From NCBI GenBank assembly GCA_902475435.1, contig CABRZL010000053.1, positions 1-13,215 on the forward strand: a stretch of DNA of 13,215 nt, in the 5' to 3' direction. The stretch comes from an uncultured Eubacteriales bacterium (GTDB taxonomy: Bacteria; Bacillota; Clostridia; Oscillospirales; Oscillospiraceae). Position numbers and translations under genes: made by a program. The first letter of the stretch is position 1. Every line of letters starts with the position of its first letter. The notes beneath the pieces are model-generated. The model was not told the origin of the DNA. It did not search any database and saw nothing but the letters and a program-made list of their open reading frames with translations. Shown here piece after piece: positions 6,295-12,736 of this stretch.

Positions 6295-8667
6295 ATGAAC
6301 TCTTCCACCAATAATCAAACACTCTCGCAAAAAGAACTCAACCAACTGGACGCCTGGTGGCGCGCTTCTAACTATCTTGCTGCGGGACAACTTTATCTGT
6401 TGGACAATCCACTGCTGCGCACCCCCTTAAAACCGGAACACATTAAGAAAAAAATTGTCGGACATTGGGGTACAGTCCCCGGTCAGAACTTCATTTACAC
6501 GCATTTGAACCGTGTGATAAAAAAATACGACCTAGATATGATCTATTTATCCGGCCCTGGACATGGTGGCAATGCCATGGTTGCACAGACCTATCTAGAA
6601 GGATCTTACAGTGAAATATATCCCAATATCAGCCGGGATACAGAGGGAATGCAAAAACTGTTTAAGCAGTTCTCGTTTCCAGGCGGAATACCAAGCCATG
6701 TGGCCCCAGAAACTCCCGGTTCTATCCATGAAGGCGGAGAGTTGGGGTATTCTCTGGCACATGCTTTCGGCGCGGTGTTCGACAACCCAGACCTGATCGC
6801 TGCATGCGTAGTTGGTGATGGTGAAGCCGAAACCGGTCCGTTGGCCACTGCATGGCACAGCAATAAATTTTTGAATCCTGTTGGCGATGGTGCTGTTCTG
6901 CCAATCCTTCATCTTAACGGCTTTAAAATCAGCAATCCAACCGTATTTTCCCGTATTTCCCATGAAGAAATGGAGCAGTTCTTTTACGGTTGTGGTTGGA
7001 AGCCCTATTTTGTTGAAGGTACGCAACCCATGGAAATGCATGAAAAAATGGCTGCTGTCCTGGACACTGTCATTATGCAAATCAAATCGATTCAACGGGA
7101 TGCAAGGGAACATGGCTGTCGAGAACGTCCGCGTTGGCCCATGATTATTTTCCGTTCCCCAAAAGGATGGACGGGTCCCAAAGAAGTTGATGGACTTGCA
7201 ATAGAGGGAAGTTTCCGAGCCCATCAAGTTCCCATTGCTATGAACCGCCCAGAGCACCTGGCTCAGCTAGAAGCCTGGCTAAAAAGCTATCGTCCTGAAG
7301 AATTGTTTGATGAAAATGGCCGACTTTATCCCAAACTTCAAGCGCTAGCACCAGAAGGAAATCGTCGTATGGGAGCAAATCCTCACGCAAATGGAGGCCT
7401 GTTGCTGCGGAATCTTCGGTTACCAGATTTTCGGGACTATGCAGTTGATGTGCCGGCACCAGGTGCAGTGGAGGCTCAGGACATGATTGAATTAGGCGGA
7501 TATGTCCGCGATGTGTTCCGGCTCAACGCTGAAGAGAAAAACTTTCGGATCTTTGGCCCTGACGAAACCATGTCTAATCGTTTAGGTCGTGTGTTTGAAG
7601 AAACAAATCGCCAATGGCAGGCAGAAATCACTCCACAAGATGAATTCCTTTCCCGTGATGGTCGAGTCATGGATGGAATGCTTTCCGAACATATGTGTCA
7701 GGGATGGCTGGAGGGATATCTGCTCACAGGCCGACATGGTTTCTTTAACAGTTACGAGGCTTTCATACGTATTGTCGACTCTATGTTTGCCCAACATGCC
7801 AAGTGGCTTAAAGTTTGTTCACAGCTTCCATGGCGCCAGGATATCGCTTCCCTAAATTATGTACTATCCAGCAACGTCTGGCAGCAGGATCATAATGGCT
7901 TTACTCATCAAGATCCTGGCTTTTTGGATCACGTTGCCAATAAAAAAGCAGATGTTGTCAGGCTATACCTTCCCCCAGATGCAAATTGCCTTTTAAGCTG
8001 CTTCGATCACTGTATTCGCAGTCGAAATTATGTTAATGTATTGGTTACCAGCAAACATCCACGCCCCCAATGGTTAACGATGGAACAGGCCATCCGTCAT
8101 TGTACACAGGGAATTGGCATATGGCAATGGGCCAGCAACGACGCTGGACAGGAACCTGACGTCATCATGGCCTGTTGCGGAGATACGCCAACGCTTGAAA
8201 CCTTGGCTGCCGTAACTATTTTACGACAGTATATGCCTGAAATCAAAGTCCGAGTGGTGAACGTTGTGGACCTGATGAAACTACAGCCCGCCAGTGAGCA
8301 CCCTCATGGACTTAGCGATGCAGATTATGACGCTCTATTCACAAAAGATAAGCCAATTATTTTTGCATTCCACGGCTATCCAACGCTGGTACACGAACTA
8401 ACTTATCGAAGGCACAACCGCCAGCTCCATGTCCGCGGCTATATTGAAGAGGGCACGATTACCACGCCCTTCGATATGCGTGTTCAAAATAGTATAGATC
8501 GTTTTCACCTTGTGATCGATGTTATCAACCGGCTTCCGCAACTTGGCAATCGCGGTTCCTTCCTGATTCAACTCATGAAAGACAAATTGGTTGAACACAA
8601 ACAGTATATTCGCGAATTTGGCGTGGATTTACCGGAAATTCAAAACTGGAAGTGGACACAGGAATAG
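6295..8667 (+). CDS. xfp: Phosphoketolase (xylulose-5-phosphate / fructose-6-phosphate)
   Basis: The 790-residue, thiamine-diphosphate-dependent cytoplasmic enzyme splits xylulose 5-phosphate with phosphate into acetyl phosphate and glyceraldehyde 3-phosphate. Many members also use fructose 6-phosphate, giving erythrose 4-phosphate. Seen here are HWGTVPGQ (57-64), the family signature YLSGPGHGGNAMVAQTYLEG (84-103), the ThDP/Mg motif GDGEAETGPLATAWHSNKF (174-192), HLNGFKI (206-212), and downstream EAFIRIVDSMFAQHAKWLK and THQDPGFLDHVANK. Length matches the family (about 790-825). Residue motifs do not settle whether it is single or dual substrate. The gene stands alone with its own promoter; no acetate kinase is adjacent. 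The acetyl phosphate made can feed ATP synthesis or acetyl-CoA. No clear terminator follows, so transcripts may run to the tRNA terminator. Confidence 0.97.
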   Translation: MNSSTNNQTLSQKELNQLDAWWRASNYLAAGQLYLLDNPLLRTPLKPEHIKKKIVGHWGTVPGQNFIYTHLNRVIKKYDLDMIYLSGPGHGGNAMVAQTYLEGSYSEIYPNISRDTEGMQKLFKQFSFPGGIPSHVAPETPGSIHEGGELGYSLAHAFGAVFDNPDLIAACVVGDGEAETGPLATAWHSNKFLNPVGDGAVLPILHLNGFKISNPTVFSRISHEEMEQFFYGCGWKPYFVEGTQPMEMHEKMAAVLDTVIMQIKSIQRDAREHGCRERPRWPMIIFRSPKGWTGPKEVDGLAIEGSFRAHQVPIAMNRPEHLAQLEAWLKSYRPEELFDENGRLYPKLQALAPEGNRRMGANPHANGGLLLRNLRLPDFRDYAVDVPAPGAVEAQDMIELGGYVRDVFRLNAEEKNFRIFGPDETMSNRLGRVFEETNRQWQAEITPQDEFLSRDGRVMDGMLSEHMCQGWLEGYLLTGRHGFFNSYEAFIRIVDSMFAQHAKWLKVCSQLPWRQDIASLNYVLSSNVWQQDHNGFTHQDPGFLDHVANKKADVVRLYLPPDANCLLSCFDHCIRSRNYVNVLVTSKHPRPQWLTMEQAIRHCTQGIGIWQWASNDAGQEPDVIMACCGDTPTLETLAAVTILRQYMPEIKVRVVNVVDLMKLQPASEHPHGLSDADYDALFTKDKPIIFAFHGYPTLVHELTYRRHNRQLHVRGYIEEGTITTPFDMRVQNSIDRFHLVIDVINRLPQLGNRGSFLIQLMKDKLVEHKQYIREFGVDLPEIQNWKWTQE

Positions 8668-8746
8668 TATCTTTCTACCATAGGATCTGAATTAAATACG
8701 CGAAAAAGCTTTCGGCTTCCCCATACCATGTGCAATTATATTTTTC

Positions 8747-8774
8747 TTGACATTTCTTCTGCTCATGATATAAT
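8747..8774 (+). promoter_or_regulatory. Consensus promoter of tRNA-Pro
   Basis: Both hexamers are perfect: TTGACA (8747-8752), a 16-nt spacer, and TATAAT (8769-8774). The expected transcription start is about 5 nt before the mature tRNA 5' end. Confidence 0.85.
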
Positions 8775-8785
8775 AATATGGAATT

Positions 8786-8862
8786 CGGGGTGTGGCGAAG
8801 CTTGGTATCGCGCATGGTTCGGGTCCATGAGGCCCCGGGTTCGAATCCCGGCACTCCGACCA
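8786..8862 (+). tRNA. tRNA-Pro (anticodon CGG), CCA encoded
   Basis: A full cloverleaf can be drawn. The acceptor stem is CGGGGTG with CACTCCG (one G-U pair), the D stem GCGA/TCGC, the anticodon stem CATGG/CCATG with loop TTCGGGT, so the anticodon is CGG, a five-base variable loop follows, and the T arm is CCGGG-TTCGAAT-CCCGG. The discriminator A and an encoded CCA end the gene. It reads proline CCG codons. The serine-recombinase element begins just past its terminator. Confidence 0.95.
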
Positions 8863-8918
8863 TGCGGAGTATCATTAAAGGATCTGAAAAGGTCTGCTGA
8901 TGATACTCCGCATTTTTT
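8862..8918 (+). terminator. Intrinsic terminator of tRNA-Pro
   Basis: A perfect 14-bp stem, ATGCGGAGTATCAT (8862-8875) and ATGATACTCCGCAT (8900-8913), encloses a 24-nt loop and is followed by six T residues (8913-8918). The stem starts on the last base of the tRNA CCA. Confidence 0.9.
8911..8918 (+). repeat. Possible left attachment site (CATTTTTT)
   Basis: The 8-mer CATTTTTT at the end of the tRNA-Pro terminator recurs at 12587-12594. The last recombinase stop is at 8923, so an element boundary should be very near. The repeat is low-complexity and may be chance. Confidence 0.2.
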
Positions 8919-8922
8919 ATGC

Positions 8923-9267
8923 TCAAAAGGGGTTTTTACCTGTTTTGTCGAACACCGCCCGCTCCCGGATGCACAGAAGCTTGACCTTGTGCCGGGTGAG
9001 CAGGTCAATGTAGCGTTGGGTCATGCCCCATTCCCGGCCTATCCGGGTCAGGCTGTGGACGAGTACCACGTCCACCTTACCAGTGGCAACGGCCTCGGTC
9101 ACTTTCTGGAGCGCCGGGCGGTCTAAGGTAAGCCTGCTGCCGTATTCGTCTGCAGCGCCGATGATGGTATAGCCCGCCCGTTTTGCGTAAAGCTCAAGCA
9201 AAAACCGCTGGTGTTCCAAGGCGAAAGAATCCTCACGGGCGACACGGCAATAGAGAAATGCTCTCAT
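8923..9267 (-). CDS. Small serine-recombinase-domain protein lacking the catalytic serine
   Basis: The 114-residue product is a lone resolvase/invertase N-terminal domain. It has the first-strand motif FLYCRVARED (4-13), ALEHQRFLLELYAKRAGYTI, VDVVLVHSLTRIGREW (65-80) and a C-terminus after LLCIRERAVFDKTG. In active serine recombinases the first motif is YxRxS. Here it is Y6-C-R8-V-A10, so the nucleophilic serine is alanine, while the arginines R8, R75 and R78 remain. There is no DNA-binding or zinc domain. It is inferred to be catalytically dead and perhaps a regulatory or structural partner of the adjacent recombinase. The ATG at 9267 follows AAGGTGG and lies 14 nt after the large recombinase stop, so the two form one operon. 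The stop lies 5 nt beyond the T-tract of the tRNA-Pro terminator. Confidence 0.8.
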   Translation of the reverse strand: MRAFLYCRVAREDSFALEHQRFLLELYAKRAGYTIIGAADEYGSRLTLDRPALQKVTEAVATGKVDVVLVHSLTRIGREWGMTQRYIDLLTRHKVKLLCIRERAVFDKTGKNPF

Positions 9268-9281
9268 ATCCCACACCACCT

Positions 9282-10979
9282 TTACACCGCCGGGGCGTAG
9301 CTTAATGCTACGCCTTTTCTCGTTTCCAGCAGAATATCCCGCTCAGGGATCTTCCGGCGATCCGGCACCTCAAAGGCACCAATGCAGTTGTAGTGGATCG
9401 TCACCCGCTGATTGGTAACGCCGTCCTCCTTGACCGCAGGATAGACCTCGATATACTCAATGAGTTCGGCAACCATGCGCTTGGTGATGGCGGTAGCGTC
9501 GGTGTAGCGCCGCACCGTTTCCAAGAAGGTGTCCACATCCATCCGCTTATCTTCCAGCTTTTTCAGCTCCAGCCGCAGCGCCTTGATTTTCTTGGCGTTT
9601 TCGCCCTGCTCCTGCTCGTACCGCTTGGACATTTTGGCAAACCGGGCATCGTCGATCTTGCCGGACACATTGTCCTCATAGAGCCGTTCAAAGAGCATAT
9701 CCAGCTCCCCGTCCCGGGCCAGCAGCCCATCCAGTTCCCGCTTCTTGCGTACCCGGTCATTTTCCGCTATCTTGGCGGAACGTCCCACCATCGCCTTGAT
9801 GAAGTCGTTTTCGTATTCGTTAGCGAAGCAGGCCAGACGGTGTACCTCATAGAGCACGACTTGCTCCAAGAAGTCCAGCCGGATATAGTGGGTAGACGAG
9901 CACTTGCGGAGCCCGGAATTGTGGTTCTGGCAGCTAAAGAATTTAATATCGTGGTTGCCCTGGTTAAAATGGAAATTCAGATTGCTGCCGCACTCCGGGC
10001 ATTTCAGATAGCCGGAAAAGGCGCTGGGCTCTTGGGTGACGGTGGGCCGCCTGCGCCGGGTAGTTTGCAGGCTTTGTACCTTTTTCCAAGTTACACGGTC
10101 AATGATAGGCTCGTGGACATTGAGGAAGATGGCCCGGTTCTCCTCCGGGTTTTCAATTCTGCGCTTCATCTTGTAGGACTTGGAGTAGGTTTTGAAGTTG
10201 ATGACATCGCCGCAGTATTCCTGCAAAGTGAGGATTTTCTTAACGGTGGTGTGGTTCCACTTGGTAGGCTCCAATGTGCTTTTGGAGCCGCCCTTGCTGA
10301 TCCCCTTGCTGGTTCGATAGGCCGAGGGGTTCAACGTCCCCATAGCCTCCAGCGCCGTGGCGATCTGCAAGGGGCCGTTGCCCTCCAAGGCCAGACGGTA
10401 GATGCAGCGCACCACCTCGGCGGCCTCCGGTTCAATCACCCAAAATCGAGGATCATCCGGGTTCTTGATATAGCCGTAGGGCGGCGGGGAGAGCGGAATC
10501 CCGGCGTTGCCCTTCATCTTGTTGACGATCTGGCGCTTTTTAGAGATGTCCTTGGCGTAGTATTCATTCATAATGTTCTTGAACGGGGTGAAATCATCTT
10601 CGCCCTCGTCGCTGTCCACGCCATCGGAAACGGCCACCAGCCGCACATCATGGAGCGGGAAAAACTCCTCAGTGAGCTTGCCCACCTCAATGTAGTTCCG
10701 GCCCAGCCGGGAGAGGTCTTTCACGAACACCGCCGAGATATACCCGGCCTCGATTGCGGCGATCATTTTCTGAAAGCCGGGGCGTTTCATGGTGGTGCCG
10801 GTAATACCGTCATCCACGAAAAAGATAGTGTCCGTATAGCCCTTGTCCTTGGCAGCCTTTTGGAGAATTTTCTTTTGGTTCTGGATGCTGTTGGACTCGC
10901 TGTCCATGTTATCATCACGGCTCAGGCGGCAGTAGAGAGCGGCTGTGCCGGTAGAGTTTTTCTTGCTTGACTGTTTCAA
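9282..10979 (-). CDS. Large serine recombinase (site-specific integrase/transposase)
   Basis: The 565-residue product resembles large serine recombinases such as TnpX and TndX, which cut, exchange and rejoin DNA through a 5'-phosphoserine link to integrate and excise elements. The catalytic domain (about 10-150) has ALYCRLSRDD with Ser20, DDGITGTTMKRPGF and KDLSRLGRNY (Arg91, Arg94). The recombinase domain (about 160-290) includes PPPYGYIKNP and the typical TVKKILTLQEYCGDVINFK. A zinc ribbon follows (Cys327, Cys330, Cys350, Cys360), then a charged coiled coil (about 425-480) and a C-terminal segment with MVAELIEYIEVYP. The start is a TTG at 10979: AAGGAGG (10985-10991) sits 5 nt before it, and the only upstream start-type codon in frame would lie 5' of that site. 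No frameshift or lost catalytic residue is seen. It heads a two-gene operon. Confidence 0.93.
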   Translation of the reverse strand: MKQSSKKNSTGTAALYCRLSRDDNMDSESNSIQNQKKILQKAAKDKGYTDTIFFVDDGITGTTMKRPGFQKMIAAIEAGYISAVFVKDLSRLGRNYIEVGKLTEEFFPLHDVRLVAVSDGVDSDEGEDDFTPFKNIMNEYYAKDISKKRQIVNKMKGNAGIPLSPPPYGYIKNPDDPRFWVIEPEAAEVVRCIYRLALEGNGPLQIATALEAMGTLNPSAYRTSKGISKGGSKSTLEPTKWNHTTVKKILTLQEYCGDVINFKTYSKSYKMKRRIENPEENRAIFLNVHEPIIDRVTWKKVQSLQTTRRRRPTVTQEPSAFSGYLKCPECGSNLNFHFNQGNHDIKFFSCQNHNSGLRKCSSTHYIRLDFLEQVVLYEVHRLACFANEYENDFIKAMVGRSAKIAENDRVRKKRELDGLLARDGELDMLFERLYEDNVSGKIDDARFAKMSKRYEQEQGENAKKIKALRLELKKLEDKRMDVDTFLETVRRYTDATAITKRMVAELIEYIEVYPAVKEDGVTNQRVTIHYNCIGAFEVPDRRKIPERDILLETRKGVALSYAPAV

Positions 10980-10984
10980 AATAT

Positions 10985-10991
10985 CCTCCTT
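10985..10991 (-). promoter_or_regulatory. Ribosome binding site that sets the TTG start of the recombinase
   Basis: AAGGAGG on the minus strand lies 5 nt before TTG at 10979. No ATG or GTG is comparably placed. Confidence 0.75.
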
Positions 10992-11025
10992 CCTGCAATC
11001 AAGCAAGAGGTTCTTATCTATGTAT

Positions 11026-11054
11026 ATTATACCTCTGCCGACTGCCCGTATTAA
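11026..11054 (-). promoter_or_regulatory. Predicted promoter of the recombinase operon
   Basis: On the minus strand TTAATA (11049-11054) is followed after 17 nt by a perfect TATAAT (11026-11031). It lies between the TnpW-like gene and the recombinase and gives a leader of about 40 nt. Confidence 0.55.
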
Positions 11055-11071
11055 GGATGTCGATGGAACAG

Positions 11072-11218
11072 TTAAGCTGGCTCCAAATCGGCCAGCATCA
11101 GCTTCAACAGGATGTCACGCATGGACTCGCCTTTGTCCTTGTAGACGGGCGTGACAATGAATTGGATTTTGCCGACTTGATAGGTGTATTCCTCCTTGAC
11201 GGGTACGGGATCTTCCAT
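11072..11218 (-). CDS. TnpW-like transposon-encoded small protein
   Basis: The 48-residue product is short, charged and beta-alpha-like: a variable N-terminus, then YTYQVGKIQFIVTPVYKD and GESMRDILLKLMLADLE. This layout (a strand pair on a basic surface followed by a helix with a M-x-D-x-L-x-x-L pattern) matches the small TnpW family encoded beside large serine recombinases in Tn4451-like elements. Its biochemical function is not established. The ATG at 11218 is chosen over the longer open frame because AAGGAGG (11225-11231) sits 6 nt upstream. It lies between a hairpin (11291-11314) and the recombinase promoter, just ahead of the recombinase. Confidence 0.65.
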   Translation of the reverse strand: MEDPVPVKEEYTYQVGKIQFIVTPVYKDKGESMRDILLKLMLADLEPA

Positions 11219-11290
11219 GTGGGGCCTCCTTCCAGAGCGATACGAAACAATGACCGACAGTCCCCCTTGTCTCGTGGGGAAACGCAGAAA

Positions 11291-11314
11291 GGCGGCACCT
11301 TCAGCGGTGCCGCC
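11291..11314 (-). terminator. GC-rich hairpin upstream of the TnpW-like gene
   Basis: A perfect 9-bp stem, GGCGGCACC and GGTGCCGCC, has a 6-nt loop. On the minus strand it is followed by TTTCTG, a weak T-run. It may terminate or attenuate transcription coming from the 66-residue gene. Confidence 0.5.
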
Positions 11315-11333
11315 TTCTTGCCTTGCTCCACTT

Positions 11334-11350
11334 TGGGACAATTTGTCCCA
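11334..11350. repeat. Palindrome GGGACAnnnTGTCCC, copy 1
   Basis: TGGGACAA, one central T, then TTGTCCCA form a perfect dyad 3 nt past the stop of the 66-residue gene. The same core recurs at 12369-12383. It could be an operator or recombination site, or part of an RNA hairpin. Confidence 0.6.
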
Positions 11351-11353
11351 GGG

Positions 11354-11554
11354 TCAGTAGGGGCTGTTTTCAAAGTGCTGCTGGGCCTCCTCCAGCCCGT
11401 AGAAATCAAAGACTTCATGGAGATCTGCCATCACGCGCCGGATGTCACCGGGGGCAAAACCGCAGCGTTCCATCGCATAGATGACATAGCCCCGGCAGGC
11501 GTTGTCACTCCACGGCTGAGAGTGCAGGGCCTCTAGTTCGGGATCACAATTCAT
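11354..11554 (-). CDS. Small conserved-type element protein, function unknown
   Basis: The 66-residue product begins MNCDPELEALHSQPWSDNAC and continues RGYVIYAMERCGFAPGDIRR, then VMADLHEVFDFYGLEEAQQH. It looks all-helical and soluble, with two cysteines and no membrane segment or signal peptide. I recognise it only as the sort of small hypothetical protein that accompanies clostridial serine-recombinase elements; no function is claimed. The ATG at 11554 is chosen because AAGGAGG (11562-11568) lies 7 nt upstream; the longer open frame has no such site and its extra residues look non-coding. It is preceded by a structured leader and followed at once by palindrome copy 1. Confidence 0.7.
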   Translation of the reverse strand: MNCDPELEALHSQPWSDNACRGYVIYAMERCGFAPGDIRRVMADLHEVFDFYGLEEAQQHFENSPY

Positions 11555-11569
11555 GGGACTGCCTCCTTC

Positions 11570-11820
11570 ATTAAATTTTGAGGACGCCGCGCCCATTTCC
11601 TTGGCCCGTCATAAGACAGCAATCCTCGGCACGGCGTCCCCACACAGCAGAGGCGGTGGCCCGGACGGTCAGGCGTCAAAACCTGCTCTGGCGGATCATG
11701 GCTGTGGGGGGCCTGTCCCACCTGCGGCGCTGGTGCTGAGCACCTGCCGCCGAGCTCCCCGCACTTGGTCGGGCCCGCCACTATTCTGCTGCGGAGAGGT
11801 CAATCACTACCTCTCATTTA
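11570..11820 (-). ncRNA. Candidate structured leader RNA before the 66-residue gene
   Basis: The nearly 300 bases between the sigma-like gene and the 66-residue gene hold no credible gene but several helices. Helix A pairs 11582-11593 with 11628-11639 (12 bp). Helix D pairs about 11640-11648 with 11701-11707 (2-nt bulge) and encloses CAGAG/CTCTG (11648-11652 with 11686-11690). Helix C is GCGGC-GGTGC-TGA-GCACC-GCCGC (11724-11750). Helix B is GAGAGGT/ACCTCTC (11794-11815). In helix A the odd pair is a G-U wobble on the minus strand but a mismatch on the plus strand, which favours a minus-strand RNA. High GC alone yields hairpins, so this remains a candidate. Confidence 0.35.
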
Positions 11821-11853
11821 CCACCAGAAAAACAGGCCAAACGGACGGTCAAA

Positions 11854-12276
11854 TCAGAAATTTTTTCTCAAATATTTTTTCATGCGCTCCAGGCCACAGT
11901 GAATGGAATCCCGGACGGCGCTCTTGCTTACGCCTTTATCCTGAGCGATCTGCCGAAAACTCATACCAAGGATCAGGTGGGCGTCCATCCAGCGGACCTG
12001 GATCTCCGGCAGAGAGTTGAGCGCGTTCCAGAGCCGGATGAACAGCTCCACCCGATCCAGCAGTTCCTGGGGCGTTGGCTCATGCAGGCAGGCTGAATAT
12101 TCCAGCCCATCGTCACGGTCCAGGAAATAGAACGCCTTGTTGTAGCGCACCCGCTCGGCATAAGCCGCCTCAAACCGCTTATCGGCCCGGAGCTCCTCGG
12201 CCACCTCGTCAGAAACCTCTATGTACTCGTCGTGGGTGTACGACGGGTAAAAGTCTTTCAGATTGATGGTTGTCAT
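11854..12276 (-). CDS. Sigma-70 region 4-like regulator of the element
   Basis: The 140-residue protein has an acidic N-terminal part, INLKDFYPSYTHDEYIEVSD, a middle segment with YNKAFYFLDRDDGLEYS, and a C-terminal helix-turn-helix like sigma factor region 4 (about 88-136: LPEIQVRWMDAHLILGMSF, then RQIAQDKGVSKSAVRDSIHC). This layout is typical of the short sigma-like proteins in Tn916-type and other clostridial integrative elements, where they are thought to control excision and transfer genes. There is no clear region 2, so it may be an accessory DNA-binding regulator and not a full sigma factor. The ATG at 12276 follows GGAGGAG (12283-12289) by 6 nt. The upstream region carries hairpins and palindrome copy 2. 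Confidence 0.8.
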   Translation of the reverse strand: MTTINLKDFYPSYTHDEYIEVSDEVAEELRADKRFEAAYAERVRYNKAFYFLDRDDGLEYSACLHEPTPQELLDRVELFIRLWNALNSLPEIQVRWMDAHLILGMSFRQIAQDKGVSKSAVRDSIHCGLERMKKYLRKNF

Positions 12277-12361
12277 TTGTATCTCCTCCGTTCAGATGGT
12301 TGGGGCGAATAGTAATCTAAACGGAGCCCCGGCGGGGATCGGCAGCGGGATCGCTCACGCC

Positions 12362-12390
12362 GGTCCTTGGGACAACGTGTCCCAAGGACC
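12362..12390. repeat. Palindrome copy 2, extended 13-bp arms
   Basis: GGTCCTTGGGACA (12362-12374), ACG, then TGTCCCAAGGACC (12378-12390) form a perfect 13-bp inverted repeat upstream of the sigma-like gene. The centre has the same GGGACAnnnTGTCCC core as copy 1. Confidence 0.75.
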
Positions 12391-12511
12391 GAAACACGAA
12401 ATGCGCTTATGCTGTACAAGCGCATGAAACAAAAAATTCACTTATATACTGCCAAATTTCATGTTCGCCGCCAGAATGGACGAACTTTTTTGGACAGGTT
12501 AGGGGGATGGT

Positions 12512-12550
12512 AAAAGGACACGGCGATACCTCCTGGACACCGCCGTATCC
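12512..12550 (-). terminator. Possible minus-strand terminator
   Basis: On the minus strand GGATACGGCG (12541-12550) pairs with CGCCGTGTCC (12516-12525), all ten positions if one U-G wobble is allowed. Four T (12512-12515) follow. It could end transcription arriving from the acyltransferase-like gene. The T-run is short. Confidence 0.4.
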
Positions 12551-12586
12551 TTAAAAAAGGGCGACTTTAACACACCCCCGTATTCT

Positions 12587-12594
12587 CATTTTTT
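12587..12594 (+). repeat. Possible right attachment site (CATTTTTT)
   Basis: This is an exact match to the 8-mer at 8911-8918, placed where composition changes. It is low-complexity, so weak evidence. Confidence 0.2.
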
Positions 12595-12736
12595 CAAAAA
12601 GAAAACGGCGGCCTTGATTGTTATTCAAAACCGTCGTTGGTCTGATGGTATTTTGTTTGTCCGGATAACTGCCAAACAACGGCCATATTATGTTAGAGAG
12701 GATGGATATGCTTATTTTCTATTAATCTTTACAACA

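Larger units (their letters stand above)
8919..12594 (-). mobile_element. Serine-recombinase integrative element or end module of a larger one
   Basis: Five minus-strand genes of types typical of clostridial integrative/transposable elements (sigma-like regulator, 66-residue protein, TnpW-like, large serine recombinase, small recombinase-domain protein) form a block clearly GC-richer than the flanks. The left end is set by the tRNA-Pro terminator. The right end is a guess, from the change to AT-rich sequence and the recurring CATTTTTT. No relaxase, type IV secretion or replication genes are seen. This is therefore either a small, possibly mobilisable or decayed element, or one end of a larger element that continues to the right. 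Confidence 0.5.
12277..12736. other. Gene-free region with several hairpins at the element's right side
   Basis: I see no plausible gene here on either strand. It contains palindrome copy 2 (12362-12390), a hairpin with 8-bp stem ATGCGCTT/AAGCGCAT (12401-12425), a short hairpin followed by six T on the plus strand (GTTCG/CGAAC, 12463-12491), a minus-strand terminator-like hairpin (12512-12550), and an 8-bp imperfect stem (12604-12638) next to a T-rich run on the minus strand. Base composition falls from GC-rich to AT-rich across it, so an element boundary probably lies inside. Confidence 0.6.

Noticed and set aside
6595..7257. 220-codon minus-strand open frame inside xfp
   Set aside because: It is a shadow of the phosphoketolase frame, with no start signals and no motif.
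8682..8888. Direct repeat AGGATCTGAA at 8682-8691 and 8879-8888 flanking tRNA-Pro
   Set aside because: Ten bases about 200 bp apart, one copy inside the tRNA terminator loop. There is no gene or composition break at the first copy, so it is probably chance and not an attachment pair.
8675..9126. Short open frames on both strands running through tRNA-Pro
   Set aside because: They read through a clear tRNA and its terminator and have no ribosome binding site.
9393..10970. 525-codon open frame on the plus strand antisense to the large recombinase
   Set aside because: It mirrors the recombinase codon structure in GC-rich DNA, has no ribosome binding site and its product shows no recognisable motifs, while the minus-strand protein is clearly a recombinase.
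11551..11781. 76-codon minus-strand open frame in the leader region
   Set aside because: The product is low in information and lacks a ribosome binding site; the stretch is better explained as structured untranslated sequence.
11553..12020. 155-codon plus-strand open frame across the leader and the sigma-like gene
   Set aside because: There is no ribosome binding site, the composition is Pro/Gly/Arg/Ser-rich as in non-coding GC-rich frames, and it overlaps two better-supported minus-strand genes.
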